Source of the DNA: Nostoc sp. FACHB-152
GTDB taxonomy: Bacteria; Cyanobacteriota; Cyanobacteriia; Cyanobacteriales; Nostocaceae
Direction of reading: 5' to 3'
Length of the DNA stretch: 61,657 nt
Assembly (NCBI RefSeq): GCF_014697475.1
Contig: NZ_JACJRV010000041.1
Coordinates: 1 to 61,657 of the forward strand
Shown here: positions 53,811 to 61,657 of the stretch, piece by piece
Layout: each line of letters begins with the position of its first letter
Numbering within the stretch: the stretch's first letter is position 1
Translations under genes and position numbers: made by a program
The notes under the pieces: model-generated
Seen by the model: only the letters and a program-made list of their open reading frames with translations
Told to the model about the DNA's origin: nothing
Database searches by the model: none

Positions 53811-54254
53811 TTAAACTGGTGGTGGTTCGTTCAAAAGTAACCAATACATTCCTAACTGCCGTACTGCCTCTGTAAATTCAATAAAATCTACTGGTTTACG
53901 GATGTAGCTATTGCACCCTAAGCTGTAACTATTAAGCCGATCTTGTTCTTCACTAGAGGTAGTCAAAACTACTACAGCCAAAAGTTTAGTGCGCTCGTCT
54001 TCTCGCAAGCGGCGCAATACTTCAATACCATCAATGCGGGGTAATTTGAGATCCAACAAAATCACTGTCGGTTGAATGCTGGTATCTCGACCAGTATGAA
54101 CTCCAGTCCCAAACAGATAATCTAAAGCTTCAACACCATCATGAGCAACTACGATTTGATTACTGATGTGATTTCGTTTCAAAGCTCTGATTGCCAAAGC
54201 CTCATCATCAGGATTATCTTCAACTAGAAGAATTGTCTTGTTGTTCACTCTCAT
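53811..54254 (-). CDS. Rcp1-type single-domain response regulator
   Basis: A 147-residue receiver of the cyanobacterial phytochrome-partner (Rcp1) type: ILLVEDNPDDEALAIRALKR, phosphoacceptor in VILLDLKLPRIDG, conserved Thr in VVVLTTSSEEQD, Lys in SYIRKPVDFIEF. Rcp1-like proteins have an extended C-terminal helix, visible here as VRQLGMYWLLLNEPPP. The gene overlaps the end of the upstream cyanobacteriochrome kinase gene by 35 bases, so they are translated together and are the likely cognate pair. Confidence 0.93.
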   Translation of the reverse strand: MRVNNKTILLVEDNPDDEALAIRALKRNHISNQIVVAHDGVEALDYLFGTGVHTGRDTSIQPTVILLDLKLPRIDGIEVLRRLREDERTKLLAVVVLTTSSEEQDRLNSYSLGCNSYIRKPVDFIEFTEAVRQLGMYWLLLNEPPPV

Positions 54255-55674
54255 CCCCTGCTTCTTCTGCTAACAGTGTAAAGTAAAAGGTCGCTCCTTG
54301 TTCCACAGCCGCTTGGGCCCATACTCGACCACCATGTCGATGCACAATTCGCTGCACAGTGGCTAGGCCAATTCCATTTCCGGGAAATTCATTTACTCCA
54401 TGTAACCTTTGAAATGGCCCAAATAGTTTGTTCGCGTATGCCATATCAAAGCCAGCACCATCATCTTTTACAAAGTAGATTGGGATGTCAGTGTCACTCA
54501 TAATTGTGCCAAACTCAATCTTTGCTTGGGGATGTTTAGAGGTAAATTTCCAAGCATTATTCAGTAAGTTTGTTAGCACTACTCTTAACAGATGCTTATC
54601 GCCTTCGACTAACAATTGTGATTGAATAACAAACTCCACTTCTCTGTCTGGCTGACTTTGTTGTAACTCATGACAAATATTGCTAGCTAACAAACTCAAA
54701 TCTACTAATTCCAAGTTTATGTCGCTACGAGTAACTCTAGATAAGTTTAGCAGATCGTCGATTAATTGCCCCATCCGGTGAGTTGCGCCACGAATTCGCC
54801 GCAGATAGTCTTGCCCGGTTGTATCCAGCAAATTAAAGTAATCTTCCAATAAAGCTTGGCTAAATCCATCAATACTACGTAAAGGCGCACGCAAGTCATG
54901 AGAAACAGAGTAACAGAAGGCTTCTAGTTCTTTATTTACTGCTTGTAATTCAACAATCGTTCTGTGTAACCCTAGATTAAGGGATTGAACTGCTTGCTGT
55001 GCTTGTAGGCGCTCTAAGACTTCCGCTCGTAAATTGGCTGTAAGTTCTGCGTGTTTGAGAGCTACGCCAAGGTGGTTGGCAATTTGCGTCACAAACTCAA
55101 TTTCTGTGGTTTGCCACTTTCTGGGAGCGCGACATTGGTGAATACAAAGCAATCCCCAGAGCTTTTGACTTTGAAGTAGCGGTACTACTAGGTTCGCTCG
55201 AATTTGAAATTGTGACAATATTTGAATATGACACTCACTCAATCCATAACTGTAGATATCTGCAACGGACTGAATTCTCCCTTGCTGATAATGAATTGCA
55301 AACTGTTCTCCAAAGCAATGATCGTGAACTTTTTGTGCCATTGCTGAGACAAACTCTGAGTCTACATCTTCCGAAACAAATTCTCCATCATCCCAGCCTG
55401 ATTCTGGGTAGAAACGAAACATCCCTACTCGGTCTGCTTGTAAGAGTTGACGCACCTCGACAGCTGTGGAATGAAAAATTGTTTCCAAGTCAATAGGTTC
55501 CCGCAGGCGAGTTACTACACGGAATAATGCCTTTTGCTGCTCTACTTGGAAATATGCTTGAGTAATTTCTTGGTCTAAGTGTTGAACTTCACTTGTAATG
55601 ATCTGTTTGACTTCTTCAAATGCTGCTTCATCTCGACACAAGCCCTGTAACTTTGTTAATAATTCTAGATTCAT
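54220..55674 (-). CDS. Candidate DXCF cyanobacteriochrome histidine kinase
   Basis: A 484-residue kinase: short N-terminal helix, GAF (~50-215), coiled coil, HisKA (FCYSVSHDLRAPLRSIDGFS), HATPase (~370-475, PGNGIGLATVQ). The GAF has both Cys residues of a DXCF-type bilin sensor: Cys120 in HDHCF and Cys148 followed by His149 in GLSECHIQIL, exactly 28 residues apart, as in TePixJ (Cys494/Cys522). FQIRANLVVPLLQSQKLWGL is the usual surrounding sequence. It should bind phycocyanobilin/phycoviolobilin and sense blue/green or teal/orange light. Photochemistry is inferred from motifs only. It heads the three-gene operon. Confidence 0.88.
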   Translation of the reverse strand: MNLELLTKLQGLCRDEAAFEEVKQIITSEVQHLDQEITQAYFQVEQQKALFRVVTRLREPIDLETIFHSTAVEVRQLLQADRVGMFRFYPESGWDDGEFVSEDVDSEFVSAMAQKVHDHCFGEQFAIHYQQGRIQSVADIYSYGLSECHIQILSQFQIRANLVVPLLQSQKLWGLLCIHQCRAPRKWQTTEIEFVTQIANHLGVALKHAELTANLRAEVLERLQAQQAVQSLNLGLHRTIVELQAVNKELEAFCYSVSHDLRAPLRSIDGFSQALLEDYFNLLDTTGQDYLRRIRGATHRMGQLIDDLLNLSRVTRSDINLELVDLSLLASNICHELQQSQPDREVEFVIQSQLLVEGDKHLLRVVLTNLLNNAWKFTSKHPQAKIEFGTIMSDTDIPIYFVKDDGAGFDMAYANKLFGPFQRLHGVNEFPGNGIGLATVQRIVHRHGGRVWAQAAVEQGATFYFTLLAEEAGDESEQQDNSSS

Positions 55675-55965
55675 TAATTTTAAGTTCTTTGGCTTTACTT
55701 ATAATAAGATTAGCTAAAATAGCTCGCCAATCATAAACTAAAAATTATCAATTGATGTACTTGGCTAGTTGAGAAAATTATCCCTAGTTTATGTCCTTTT
55801 TGAAAGGTGTAAACTGTTTAGATTTATGAATTAATTTACTGTTGCAGATTTACAAATCTTTGCCTATACCCTTGGACGCGGCTTGAAAAGCATCGTTTTG
55901 GATAGACTTAATTTTTTGCGCTAACATAAATTTGCAGTAATAACACCTCAGATTTGTTGTTATTC

Positions 55966-56205
55966 TTACACCGGATACCGCCGCATCATCTCTGCTAATT
56001 CCACCGCTTCACCTTCTGGCGTATACAAGGCCTCACCAGACATAGCAATTACAACCCTGTTTTTTCGCGCCCACTCGAACCAAACAACCACACCAGACTT
56101 GGACTGCGCGCGGACTTAGGTTTCCAGCCCTCCTTACAAACGGCAACAAACATGGCTTCTGGTGATTTAATCCCTTTCCCATGTCCGCCAAGTCCGCAGT
56201 GCATT
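55966..56205 (-). pseudogene. Remnant of a coding sequence with a frameshift
   Basis: On the minus strand one frame reads GGHGKGIKSPEAMFVAVCKE and on to GWKPK. The next frame then carries SGVVVWFEWARKNRVVIAMS and ends ELAEMMRRYPV before a TAA at 55968-55966. Both halves look protein-like and join with a one-base shift near 56115, where the second frame opens with a stop. No start codon or full domain remains. Family not recognised. Confidence 0.5.
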
Positions 56206-56282
56206 CTTCAAATAAGCGATGTCTACGACAAGCTATAAATTTACTGGCGATGTATGCTAAATTGCTGAGTTAAAAATTACCT

Positions 56283-56318
56283 AATTAAACTACTATATAG
56301 TAATATAGTAGTTTAATT
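56283..56318. promoter_or_regulatory. Perfect 16-bp-arm palindrome, probable ArsR operator
   Basis: AATTAAACTACTATAT (56283-56298) and ATATAGTAGTTTAATT (56303-56318) are exact reverse complements with a 4-base spacer, ending 10 bases before the ArsR start codon. ArsR dimers bind such symmetric AT-rich sites and usually autorepress. The palindrome is directly visible; binding is inferred. Confidence 0.75.
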
Positions 56319-56328
56319 TATTTAAACG

Positions 56329-56676
56329 ATGATGGTTGAAGGTTTACCTATGGCCCTTGGGCCAATAGCTGACTATTTTAAGGTGCTTTCAGAAATTAGT
56401 CGGCTTCAAGTGCTGTGCAGTTTAAAATCAGGTAGCAAAAATGTCTCAGAAATTATCGAAGCAACTGGAATGGGACAAGCAAATGTATCCAAGCATTTGA
56501 AGATGTTGGCGCAAGCAGGAATTGTTCAACGTCAACCACAAGGGGTGAATATTTATTATGAAATTGCAGACCCATTAATTTTTGAAATTTGCGAATTAGT
56601 GTGCGAGCGCCTTTCAGTCCGTCTTCAACAACAGTCAGAGCATTTAAAACAACTGCAAGCGTTGCGGAATAACTAA
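56329..56676 (+). CDS. ArsR-family transcriptional regulator
   Basis: A 115-residue winged-helix repressor: LGPIADYFKVLSEISRLQVL (helices 1-2), VSEIIEATGMGQANVSKHLK (recognition helix ~50-57), beta wing RQPQGVNIYYEIADP and a C-terminal dimer helix. The ELCVCDL metal-site motif of SmtB/ArsR is absent. Cys30, Cys88 and Cys92 remain; Cys30 and Cys92 are 62 residues apart, similar to dithiol sulfide/redox sensors of the BigR/SqrR group, but this is only suggestive. An ATG at codon 8 is an alternative start. No regulated gene follows directly, so the target may be elsewhere or only itself. Confidence 0.88.
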   Translation: MMVEGLPMALGPIADYFKVLSEISRLQVLCSLKSGSKNVSEIIEATGMGQANVSKHLKMLAQAGIVQRQPQGVNIYYEIADPLIFEICELVCERLSVRLQQQSEHLKQLQALRNN

Positions 56677-57047
56677 AATATCATACTGAAGTTGAGGGGA
56701 GCCTTATGTAAAACGCCCCCAACTACTCAAAATTGTTCATAATCAAAGCCCTGGTGAGTGAGATTAAAGCAGCCTAGATAAGCTGCTAGATCAAGATTAA
56801 GTATATCGTTGCAAATAAACTGAAGTATGTAACGAAAAATAAAGTTGTCTAAAACCCTCTTTCCTTCTGCCTTCTGCCTCCTGCCTTGTCATAACGACAA
56901 TTAATTTTTAACATCGACCTACTTATCGCTTTTTGAGATGTTAGTGAATTATGGAGAGTATCGAGGGAATACTAAATACTTAGTTAACTCAATTATAAAA
57001 ATTTTTACTTTGTTGCTGGTATATAATCGCGCTTATATGGGTAGTAT
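56677..57047. other. Intergenic region with TTCTGCC-type repeat
   Basis: About 370 bases. A pyrimidine repeat, CCTTCTGCCTTCTGCCTCC, lies at 56864-56883, the same family as the repeat at 6803-6892. The rest is AT-rich and should hold the promoter of the next kinase gene. Confidence 0.5.
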
Positions 57048-60000
57048 ATGACTCAACGCGTTCCTTTAACTCTCCTACTAATTGATGATTGCGCTGTAGA
57101 TCGTTACATCTATCGACAGTATCTACAACAGAATAAATTATATACCTATGAAATTTTAGAATTCGAGACAGCAAAACAAGCTATAACATGGTGTGAGCAA
57201 CACACACCAGATGTGATTTTGCTGGATTATTTATTGCCTGATGACGATGGGCTAGAGTTTTTGCAGCAATTGAGAAAAAATATCAATAATCAGCAATCTG
57301 CTGTCATCATGCTAACAGGAGCAGGAGACGAAATGATTGCAGTTAGTGCTATGAAAAATGGCGCTCAGGATTATTTAGTGAAGAATCATTTTAGTCCGAA
57401 AGCTTTGCAAAGTGCAATTCATAATGCAGTAGAACGGATGCATCTAGCTAGAGATTTAGAAAAAAGCCGAGAACAACAACAATTAATTTCTAAGATAACT
57501 TTACAAATTCGTCAGTCTCTCAAACTAGAAGAAATTCTGCATGAGACAGCAACACAAATTCGTCAGTTTCTCAAAGCTGATAGAGTATTAATTTATCAAT
57601 TCCAGGCGGATATGAACGGCTCTATTGTAGCAGAGTCAGTTCTTGGAGATTGGACACTAGCTCTAGGGAAGCAAATTCACGACACCTGCTTTCAACAGGG
57701 AGATGGAAAAGACTGCCACTACGGGCAAAAATGCGTAATTGATGATATTTATCAGGCAGGCTTAAGTGATAGCTATTTGCATTTTTTAGAACAATTTGAA
57801 GTTAAAGCCTATTTAGTAGTACCCATTTTCGTTAATACGCAATTATGGGGATTATTAATTGCACAGCAATGTAGTACATCTCGCCACTGGCAATCGGTAG
57901 AAGTAGATTTGTTAGAACAATTAGCGATACAAGTGGCGATCGCCATTCAGCAGGCAAGTGCCTATGAGCAACTACAAACAGAACTGGCACAACGCCAACA
58001 AATAGAAAAGATGTTGCAACAACTGAATCAGGAATTAGAAGCTAAATTTGAAAAGCGCACCGCAGCTTTAAAGCAAAGTGAAGAACGTTGGCAACTGGTG
58101 TTGCGAGGCAGTAATGACGGTATTTGGGATTGGGATATTAAAACCAATCAGGTTTTCTTCTCAACTCGCTGGAAACAAATGCGCGGCTTTGCTGAACATG
58201 AGATTAATAACAACTTAGAAGAAAGGTTGAGTCGCATTCATCCAGATGATTATGACCGGGTTATGCAAGCAATTGCTGACCATTTTGCCCAAAAAACTCC
58301 ATTCTTCCAAGAAGAATACCGAGTACAACACAAAAACGGCCGCCATATATGGATATCAGACCGAGGTCAAGCATTATGGGATGATGCTGGTAATGTGACT
58401 CGCATGAGTGGTTCAGAAACAGATATTACACAACGCAAAATTATAGAGCTAGTCTTGCAAGAAAGCGAACGCCGCTATGCAACATTAACGAAAGCAGTAC
58501 CAGTAGTTATTTACCAACTTGATGCGACTTACAACTGTATCTATGCCAATGATCGTTGGAGCGAAATGATGGGCAGACCATTAGAAGCTGCATTTGGAAT
58601 GGGTTGGTTAGAAACTATACATCCAGATGACAGCGATCGCCTCGCTCGGCAATGGTATCAATGGATTCAAACATATCAACCAGGACAAACCTATTGTGTT
58701 GAAGGTAGATGTCTGCGTCCATCTGGTGATGTCATTTGGTTTTATTGTCAGGTCTTAGCAGAAACCGATGCTAATGGTATGGTTATTGGCTACATCGGTA
58801 CAATGATGGATATCACTGAACGCAAACAAGCGGAAGCAAAAGTTAAGCACACCAATGAGGCACTTACGAAAGCCAACACAGAACTCGCTCGCGCCACACG
58901 GCTCAAAGACGAATTTTTGGCAAACATGAGTCATGAGTTGCGAACACCACTGAATGCCATTTTGGGGATGTCTGAAGGCTTACAAGAAGCTGTGTTCGGC
59001 TCAATCAATGAACGACAAATCAAAGCGATATCCACTATTGAACGCAGTGGTAGGCATTTATTAGAGCTAATCAATGATATTTTAGACCTATCTAAAATAG
59101 AATCTGGCAAACTAGAACTGCAACTAGGTGATATTTGGGTCAAAAGCCTGTGTGATGCTAGCCTCGCCTTCATCAAACAAATGGCATCTAAAAAGAATAT
59201 CCGCCTTAATACTCACATTGCTCACAATATTCGCAGCATTCAAGCAGACGAGCGCCGCCTGCGTCAGGTACTCATCAACCTACTGAGCAACGCCGTGAAA
59301 TTTACCCCAGAGGGAGGCTCTGTGACGCTAGAAGTCCGGGTGGAAGAGGCAGAAAAGCAGGCAGGTGCAGAGGTGCAGAGGTGCAGAGGGGCAGAGGTGC
59401 AGGGGTGCAGGAGTGCAGGGGTGCAGGGGTGCAGTGGAGGAGTAGGGGAAGTTAATTCTGCCTTGTTTAGTTCATCCTTTAACCTCTGCTTTGATATTAC
59501 AGACACCGGCATCGGGATTGCTGCGGAAGAAATTGGCAAGCTGTTTCAGCCGTTCATTCAGCTTGACAGTAGTCTCAACCGTCAGTACAGTGGCACTGGT
59601 CTCGGTTTAGCACTGGTCAAACGGATTGTTAACCTGCATGGTGGAACGGTATCAGTAACTAGTGAAGTTGGACAGGGCAGTTGTTTCCATGTTTGCATTC
59701 CCTACGTTAAAGGATTAGCTCAAGGAGCATCGGAATATCTTGTTAAACCTATCACTCGCACTCAACTTCAGACAACTATAGAGAAACTGCAAAATTCTGC
59801 CAGTTCTGAGGTGCAAACTCAAATGGGAGTATCAGAAGTAGCTCTGACTCATCCTTTGATTTTAATTGCAGAAGATAATCAGGCAAACATTGATACGATG
59901 TCTGGTTATCTTGAAAGCCGAGGCTATGATTTGATTTTGGCCAATAATGGACAACAAGCTATTGATGTGGCTCTAGCTCAATGCCCTGAGTTAATTGTGA

Positions 60001-60215
60001 TGGACATCCAAATGCCAGGGATGGATGGCTTAGAAGCGATACGCCGCCTCCGTGATCATCAGCAATTTTTTCATACCCCGATTATTGCACTGACGGCGTT
60101 GGCAATGACAGGCGATCGCGAAACTTGTTTAGCTGCGGGAGCCAACGAATATCTCACCAAACCTGTCAAACTCAAACAGCTTGTCACCACAATTCAACAA
60201 CTTTTAGGAAGATAG
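57048..60215 (+). CDS. Hybrid histidine kinase REC-GAF-PAS-PAS-HisKA-HATPase-(REC remnant)-REC
   Basis: A 1055-residue kinase. REC (1-125, Asp60), GAF (~160-305), coiled coil, PAS (~350-470), PAS (~475-600), HisKA (His ~628 in SHELRTPL), HATPase (~735-890), C-terminal REC (~920-1045, LIVMDIQMPGMDG). Three oddities. The GAF has the DXCF Cys (HDTCF) but Ser where the bilin-binding Cys should be (GLSDSY), so covalent chromophore binding is unlikely. Residues ~770-795 come from a GGTGCAG minisatellite inside the HATPase, between the N and G1 boxes. After the HATPase, GASEYLVKPITRTQLQTTIE is the tail of a receiver whose front is missing. It lies 12 bases before the next kinase gene. Confidence 0.9.
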   Translation: MTQRVPLTLLLIDDCAVDRYIYRQYLQQNKLYTYEILEFETAKQAITWCEQHTPDVILLDYLLPDDDGLEFLQQLRKNINNQQSAVIMLTGAGDEMIAVSAMKNGAQDYLVKNHFSPKALQSAIHNAVERMHLARDLEKSREQQQLISKITLQIRQSLKLEEILHETATQIRQFLKADRVLIYQFQADMNGSIVAESVLGDWTLALGKQIHDTCFQQGDGKDCHYGQKCVIDDIYQAGLSDSYLHFLEQFEVKAYLVVPIFVNTQLWGLLIAQQCSTSRHWQSVEVDLLEQLAIQVAIAIQQASAYEQLQTELAQRQQIEKMLQQLNQELEAKFEKRTAALKQSEERWQLVLRGSNDGIWDWDIKTNQVFFSTRWKQMRGFAEHEINNNLEERLSRIHPDDYDRVMQAIADHFAQKTPFFQEEYRVQHKNGRHIWISDRGQALWDDAGNVTRMSGSETDITQRKIIELVLQESERRYATLTKAVPVVIYQLDATYNCIYANDRWSEMMGRPLEAAFGMGWLETIHPDDSDRLARQWYQWIQTYQPGQTYCVEGRCLRPSGDVIWFYCQVLAETDANGMVIGYIGTMMDITERKQAEAKVKHTNEALTKANTELARATRLKDEFLANMSHELRTPLNAILGMSEGLQEAVFGSINERQIKAISTIERSGRHLLELINDILDLSKIESGKLELQLGDIWVKSLCDASLAFIKQMASKKNIRLNTHIAHNIRSIQADERRLRQVLINLLSNAVKFTPEGGSVTLEVRVEEAEKQAGAEVQRCRGAEVQGCRSAGVQGCSGGVGEVNSALFSSSFNLCFDITDTGIGIAAEEIGKLFQPFIQLDSSLNRQYSGTGLGLALVKRIVNLHGGTVSVTSEVGQGSCFHVCIPYVKGLAQGASEYLVKPITRTQLQTTIEKLQNSASSEVQTQMGVSEVALTHPLILIAEDNQANIDTMSGYLESRGYDLILANNGQQAIDVALAQCPELIVMDIQMPGMDGLEAIRRLRDHQQFFHTPIIALTALAMTGDRETCLAAGANEYLTKPVKLKQLVTTIQQLLGR
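59359..59434. repeat. GGTGCAG minisatellite inside a kinase gene
   Basis: About ten near-perfect units of 7-8 bases (GCAGAGGT / GCAGGGGT) in tandem. It keeps the reading frame and codes for a Cys/Gly/Gln-rich loop in the ATPase domain of the large kinase. Confidence 0.85.
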
Positions 60216-60227
60216 CGGAAAATTTTC

Positions 60228-61298
60228 ATGGATACTCAGCCTTCTATTTTAGTAATTGATGATGAACCCGATAACTTCGATGTTGTTGAAACTTTGTTAG
60301 ATGGGGAAAATTACCAGTTATACTACGCTCCTAGCGGTCAACAAGCTTTAAATCGACTCAATAGTTTTCAGCCTGATTTAATTTTGCTGGATGTAATGAT
60401 GCCAGATTTAGATGGAATCGAAGTATGCCAACGCATCAAAGCTGATCCACAATGGCAAGCAGTTCCAATTATCATGGCCACAGCATTAACTGCTAAAGAA
60501 GATTTGGCTCGATGTCTAGCGGCAGGTGCATATGACTTTATTAGTAAACCCCTCAACGGTGTGGAACTCAGAGCCAGGGTGCATTCTATGTTGAGAATTA
60601 AGCAGCAATACGACAGTCTGCAAGTATTGCTCAAACTGCGAGAAGACATGGTAAACATGATTGTTCATGACTTACGAAATCCGCTTACTAGTATTGTGTT
60701 AGCGGCTGAGATTCTCCGGTTTCCTAAATTATCGCCCCAACAGCAGATGCTCAAGGTTGATCAAATTAGACAGGCTGGACAACAACTACAATCATTAATT
60801 AATAGCTTGCTGATTATGGCCAAGCTAGAATCTGGGAAACTAGCTCTGAACTACACACCAGTAGATATTTCTACGCTGTGTATGTCAGCATTGAAAGATA
60901 TTGAAGCTCTTGCTATCCAAAAAGACATCACCCTGCTTAGTGAATTACCTCCACCCGGTGGAAATGTTGAAGTAGATGCGCTTATTTTGCGTCGAGTCAT
61001 AGATAACTTACTCACCAACGCCATCAAATTTACGCCACCAAACTCGCAAGTTACCTTGCGCGGAGAGTATTTGCCAGCAGGAGGTGCTAAATTGCAAGTT
61101 GCTGATGCTGGCCCTGGAGTTCAAGAAGATTTACGCCAAATCATTTTTGAGAAGTATGCAATTGGCAATCTCATGCCTGAGGTTTCGCAAATTGGTTTAG
61201 GATTGGCTTTTTGCAAAATAGCGATCGAGGCACATCACGGCACAATTACTATCGATGATAATCATCCTAAAGGTACTATCTTTACAGTAAATATCTGA
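60228..61298 (+). CDS. Response-regulator-fused histidine kinase (REC-HisKA-HATPase)
   Basis: A 356-residue protein: N-terminal receiver (1-122, ILVIDDEPDNFDVVETLL, Asp55 in ILLDVMMPDLDG, Lys in DFISKPLNG), HisKA (~135-200, IVHDLRNPLTSIVLAAEIL with the phosphoacceptor His), HATPase (~235-355, LTNAIKFTPP, GLGLAFCKIA). Such kinases are often driven by phosphorylation of their own receiver by an upstream kinase. The 12-base gap after the large hybrid kinase makes them an operon and likely relay partners. Confidence 0.92.
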   Translation: MDTQPSILVIDDEPDNFDVVETLLDGENYQLYYAPSGQQALNRLNSFQPDLILLDVMMPDLDGIEVCQRIKADPQWQAVPIIMATALTAKEDLARCLAAGAYDFISKPLNGVELRARVHSMLRIKQQYDSLQVLLKLREDMVNMIVHDLRNPLTSIVLAAEILRFPKLSPQQQMLKVDQIRQAGQQLQSLINSLLIMAKLESGKLALNYTPVDISTLCMSALKDIEALAIQKDITLLSELPPPGGNVEVDALILRRVIDNLLTNAIKFTPPNSQVTLRGEYLPAGGAKLQVADAGPGVQEDLRQIIFEKYAIGNLMPEVSQIGLGLAFCKIAIEAHHGTITIDDNHPKGTIFTVNI

Positions 61299-61373
61299 GC
61301 ATATATTAAATAAAGTAGAGGAGAATTTGGGCGATCGCCTATTTATAAACCACATTCCGCTCCCTGATGATTT

Positions 61374-61577
61374 CTATTTTTGATGTTTCGCAATTACTTT
61401 ACTTGTACCCCAAAGACCAACAGCGAACAGCCCTAATATAAAAGATGGTTCAGGTATCTGCTCAACTGGGCGAAACTCTATAGGTATAGCTACCAATAAA
61501 TTACCATTAGCTCCAAAAATTTTATCTAATGATTCAATCACATTTTCTTTTACTACTAAGTAGGTGGGCGAGAAAAT
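61374..61577 (-). pseudogene. C-terminal remnant of a PEP-CTERM protein
   Basis: On the minus strand 67 codons end in IPEPSFILGLFAVGLWGTSK and VIAKHQK, a textbook PEP-CTERM sorting signal (Pro-Glu-Pro, hydrophobic helix, basic tail) for exosortase-dependent anchoring. The preceding ~40 residues (YLVVKENVIESLDKIFGANG) look like the end of a normal domain, but an in-frame TAA at 61580-61578 cuts it off and no start codon with a ribosome binding site is visible. A frameshift, a truncated gene, or a start beyond the window in another frame are all possible. Confidence 0.6.
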
Positions 61578-61657
61578 TTACAAGTATGTAACGAAACGTT
61601 AAGCATTAGAATCAGAGTTAAATTTAACACGTTCTGTACTGTAATTTCCTTTTTCTC

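Larger units (their letters stand above)
55675..56328. other. Intergenic region with gene remnant and ArsR operator
   Basis: About 650 bases between divergent genes. 55675-55960 is AT-rich and should hold the promoter of the cyanobacteriochrome operon. 55966-56205 contains a decayed coding sequence, and 56283-56318 a perfect inverted repeat; both are listed separately. Confidence 0.5.

Overview
The window looks like chromosome from a filamentous, probably heterocystous cyanobacterium (Nostocales; Nostoc/Anabaena/Calothrix-like). The signs are the frequent HIP1 octamer GCGATCGC, short tandem heptamer repeats (TTGCCTA, TAATTCG, TTCTGCC types), light-dependent protochlorophyllide reductase, a CBS-CP12 fusion, a cyanobacterial-type glutamate-cysteine ligase, a cyanobacteriochrome kinase and a subtype I-D CRISPR-Cas locus. 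No plasmid or prophage backbone is visible, so I read it as chromosomal. All assignments were made by eye from motifs; no database search was run.

Layout. 1-3.3 kb: a PsiE-like membrane protein, a membrane-anchored phosphate-binding-protein-like gene and a small unknown gene. 3.6-10.3 kb: por; a GDT1-family Mn exporter gene behind a yybP-ykoY Mn riboswitch; a TPR protein; an RGG-box protein; a DUF39 homocysteine-biosynthesis protein; a Uma2 nuclease-like gene. 10.3-23.9 kb: a divergent WYL regulator and a complete I-D cas operon (cas3', cas10d, cas7d/csc2, cas5d/csc1, cas6, cas4, cas1, cas2), then a leader and an array of 12 repeats and 11 spacers. Two sets of cargo genes sit inside the operon: a DUF433/DUF5615 toxin-antitoxin-like pair translationally coupled to cas10d, and a 2OG-Fe(II) oxygenase between csc1 and cas6.

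24-31.4 kb: a large secreted haemagglutinin-N/CHAT protein whose first ~29 residues resemble a glycosyltransferase, and a MacA/MacB-permease pair without its ATPase. 31.5-37.2 kb: a MITE-like element, a CheY-like regulator and a 1628-residue hybrid kinase that also carries an OmpR DNA-binding domain and an HPt domain. 37.7-43.7 kb: a universal stress protein, a DUF3122 protein, CBS-CP12, two peroxiredoxins, a glycogen debranching-type enzyme and tRNA-Met. 43.8-51.2 kb: a LysM/M23 peptidase with a long leader, TrmL, GshA, a histone-deacetylase-like hydrolase and an MscS channel. 51.5-61.3 kb: two signalling clusters, one a DXCF cyanobacteriochrome kinase, Rcp1-type regulator and hybrid kinase, the other two hybrid kinases; between them lie a gene remnant and an ArsR regulator with a 16-bp-arm palindrome. 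The window ends in a PEP-CTERM gene remnant.

How it works together. The cas operon gives interference (Cas3', Cas10d, Csc2, Csc1, Cas6) and adaptation (Cas4, Cas1, Cas2), probably controlled by the WYL protein. The embedded pair and the oxygenase are the best candidates for an undescribed extension of I-D immunity. A second theme is invasion of coding sequence by small repeats: cas6, the debranching enzyme and two kinases carry in-frame low-complexity inserts.
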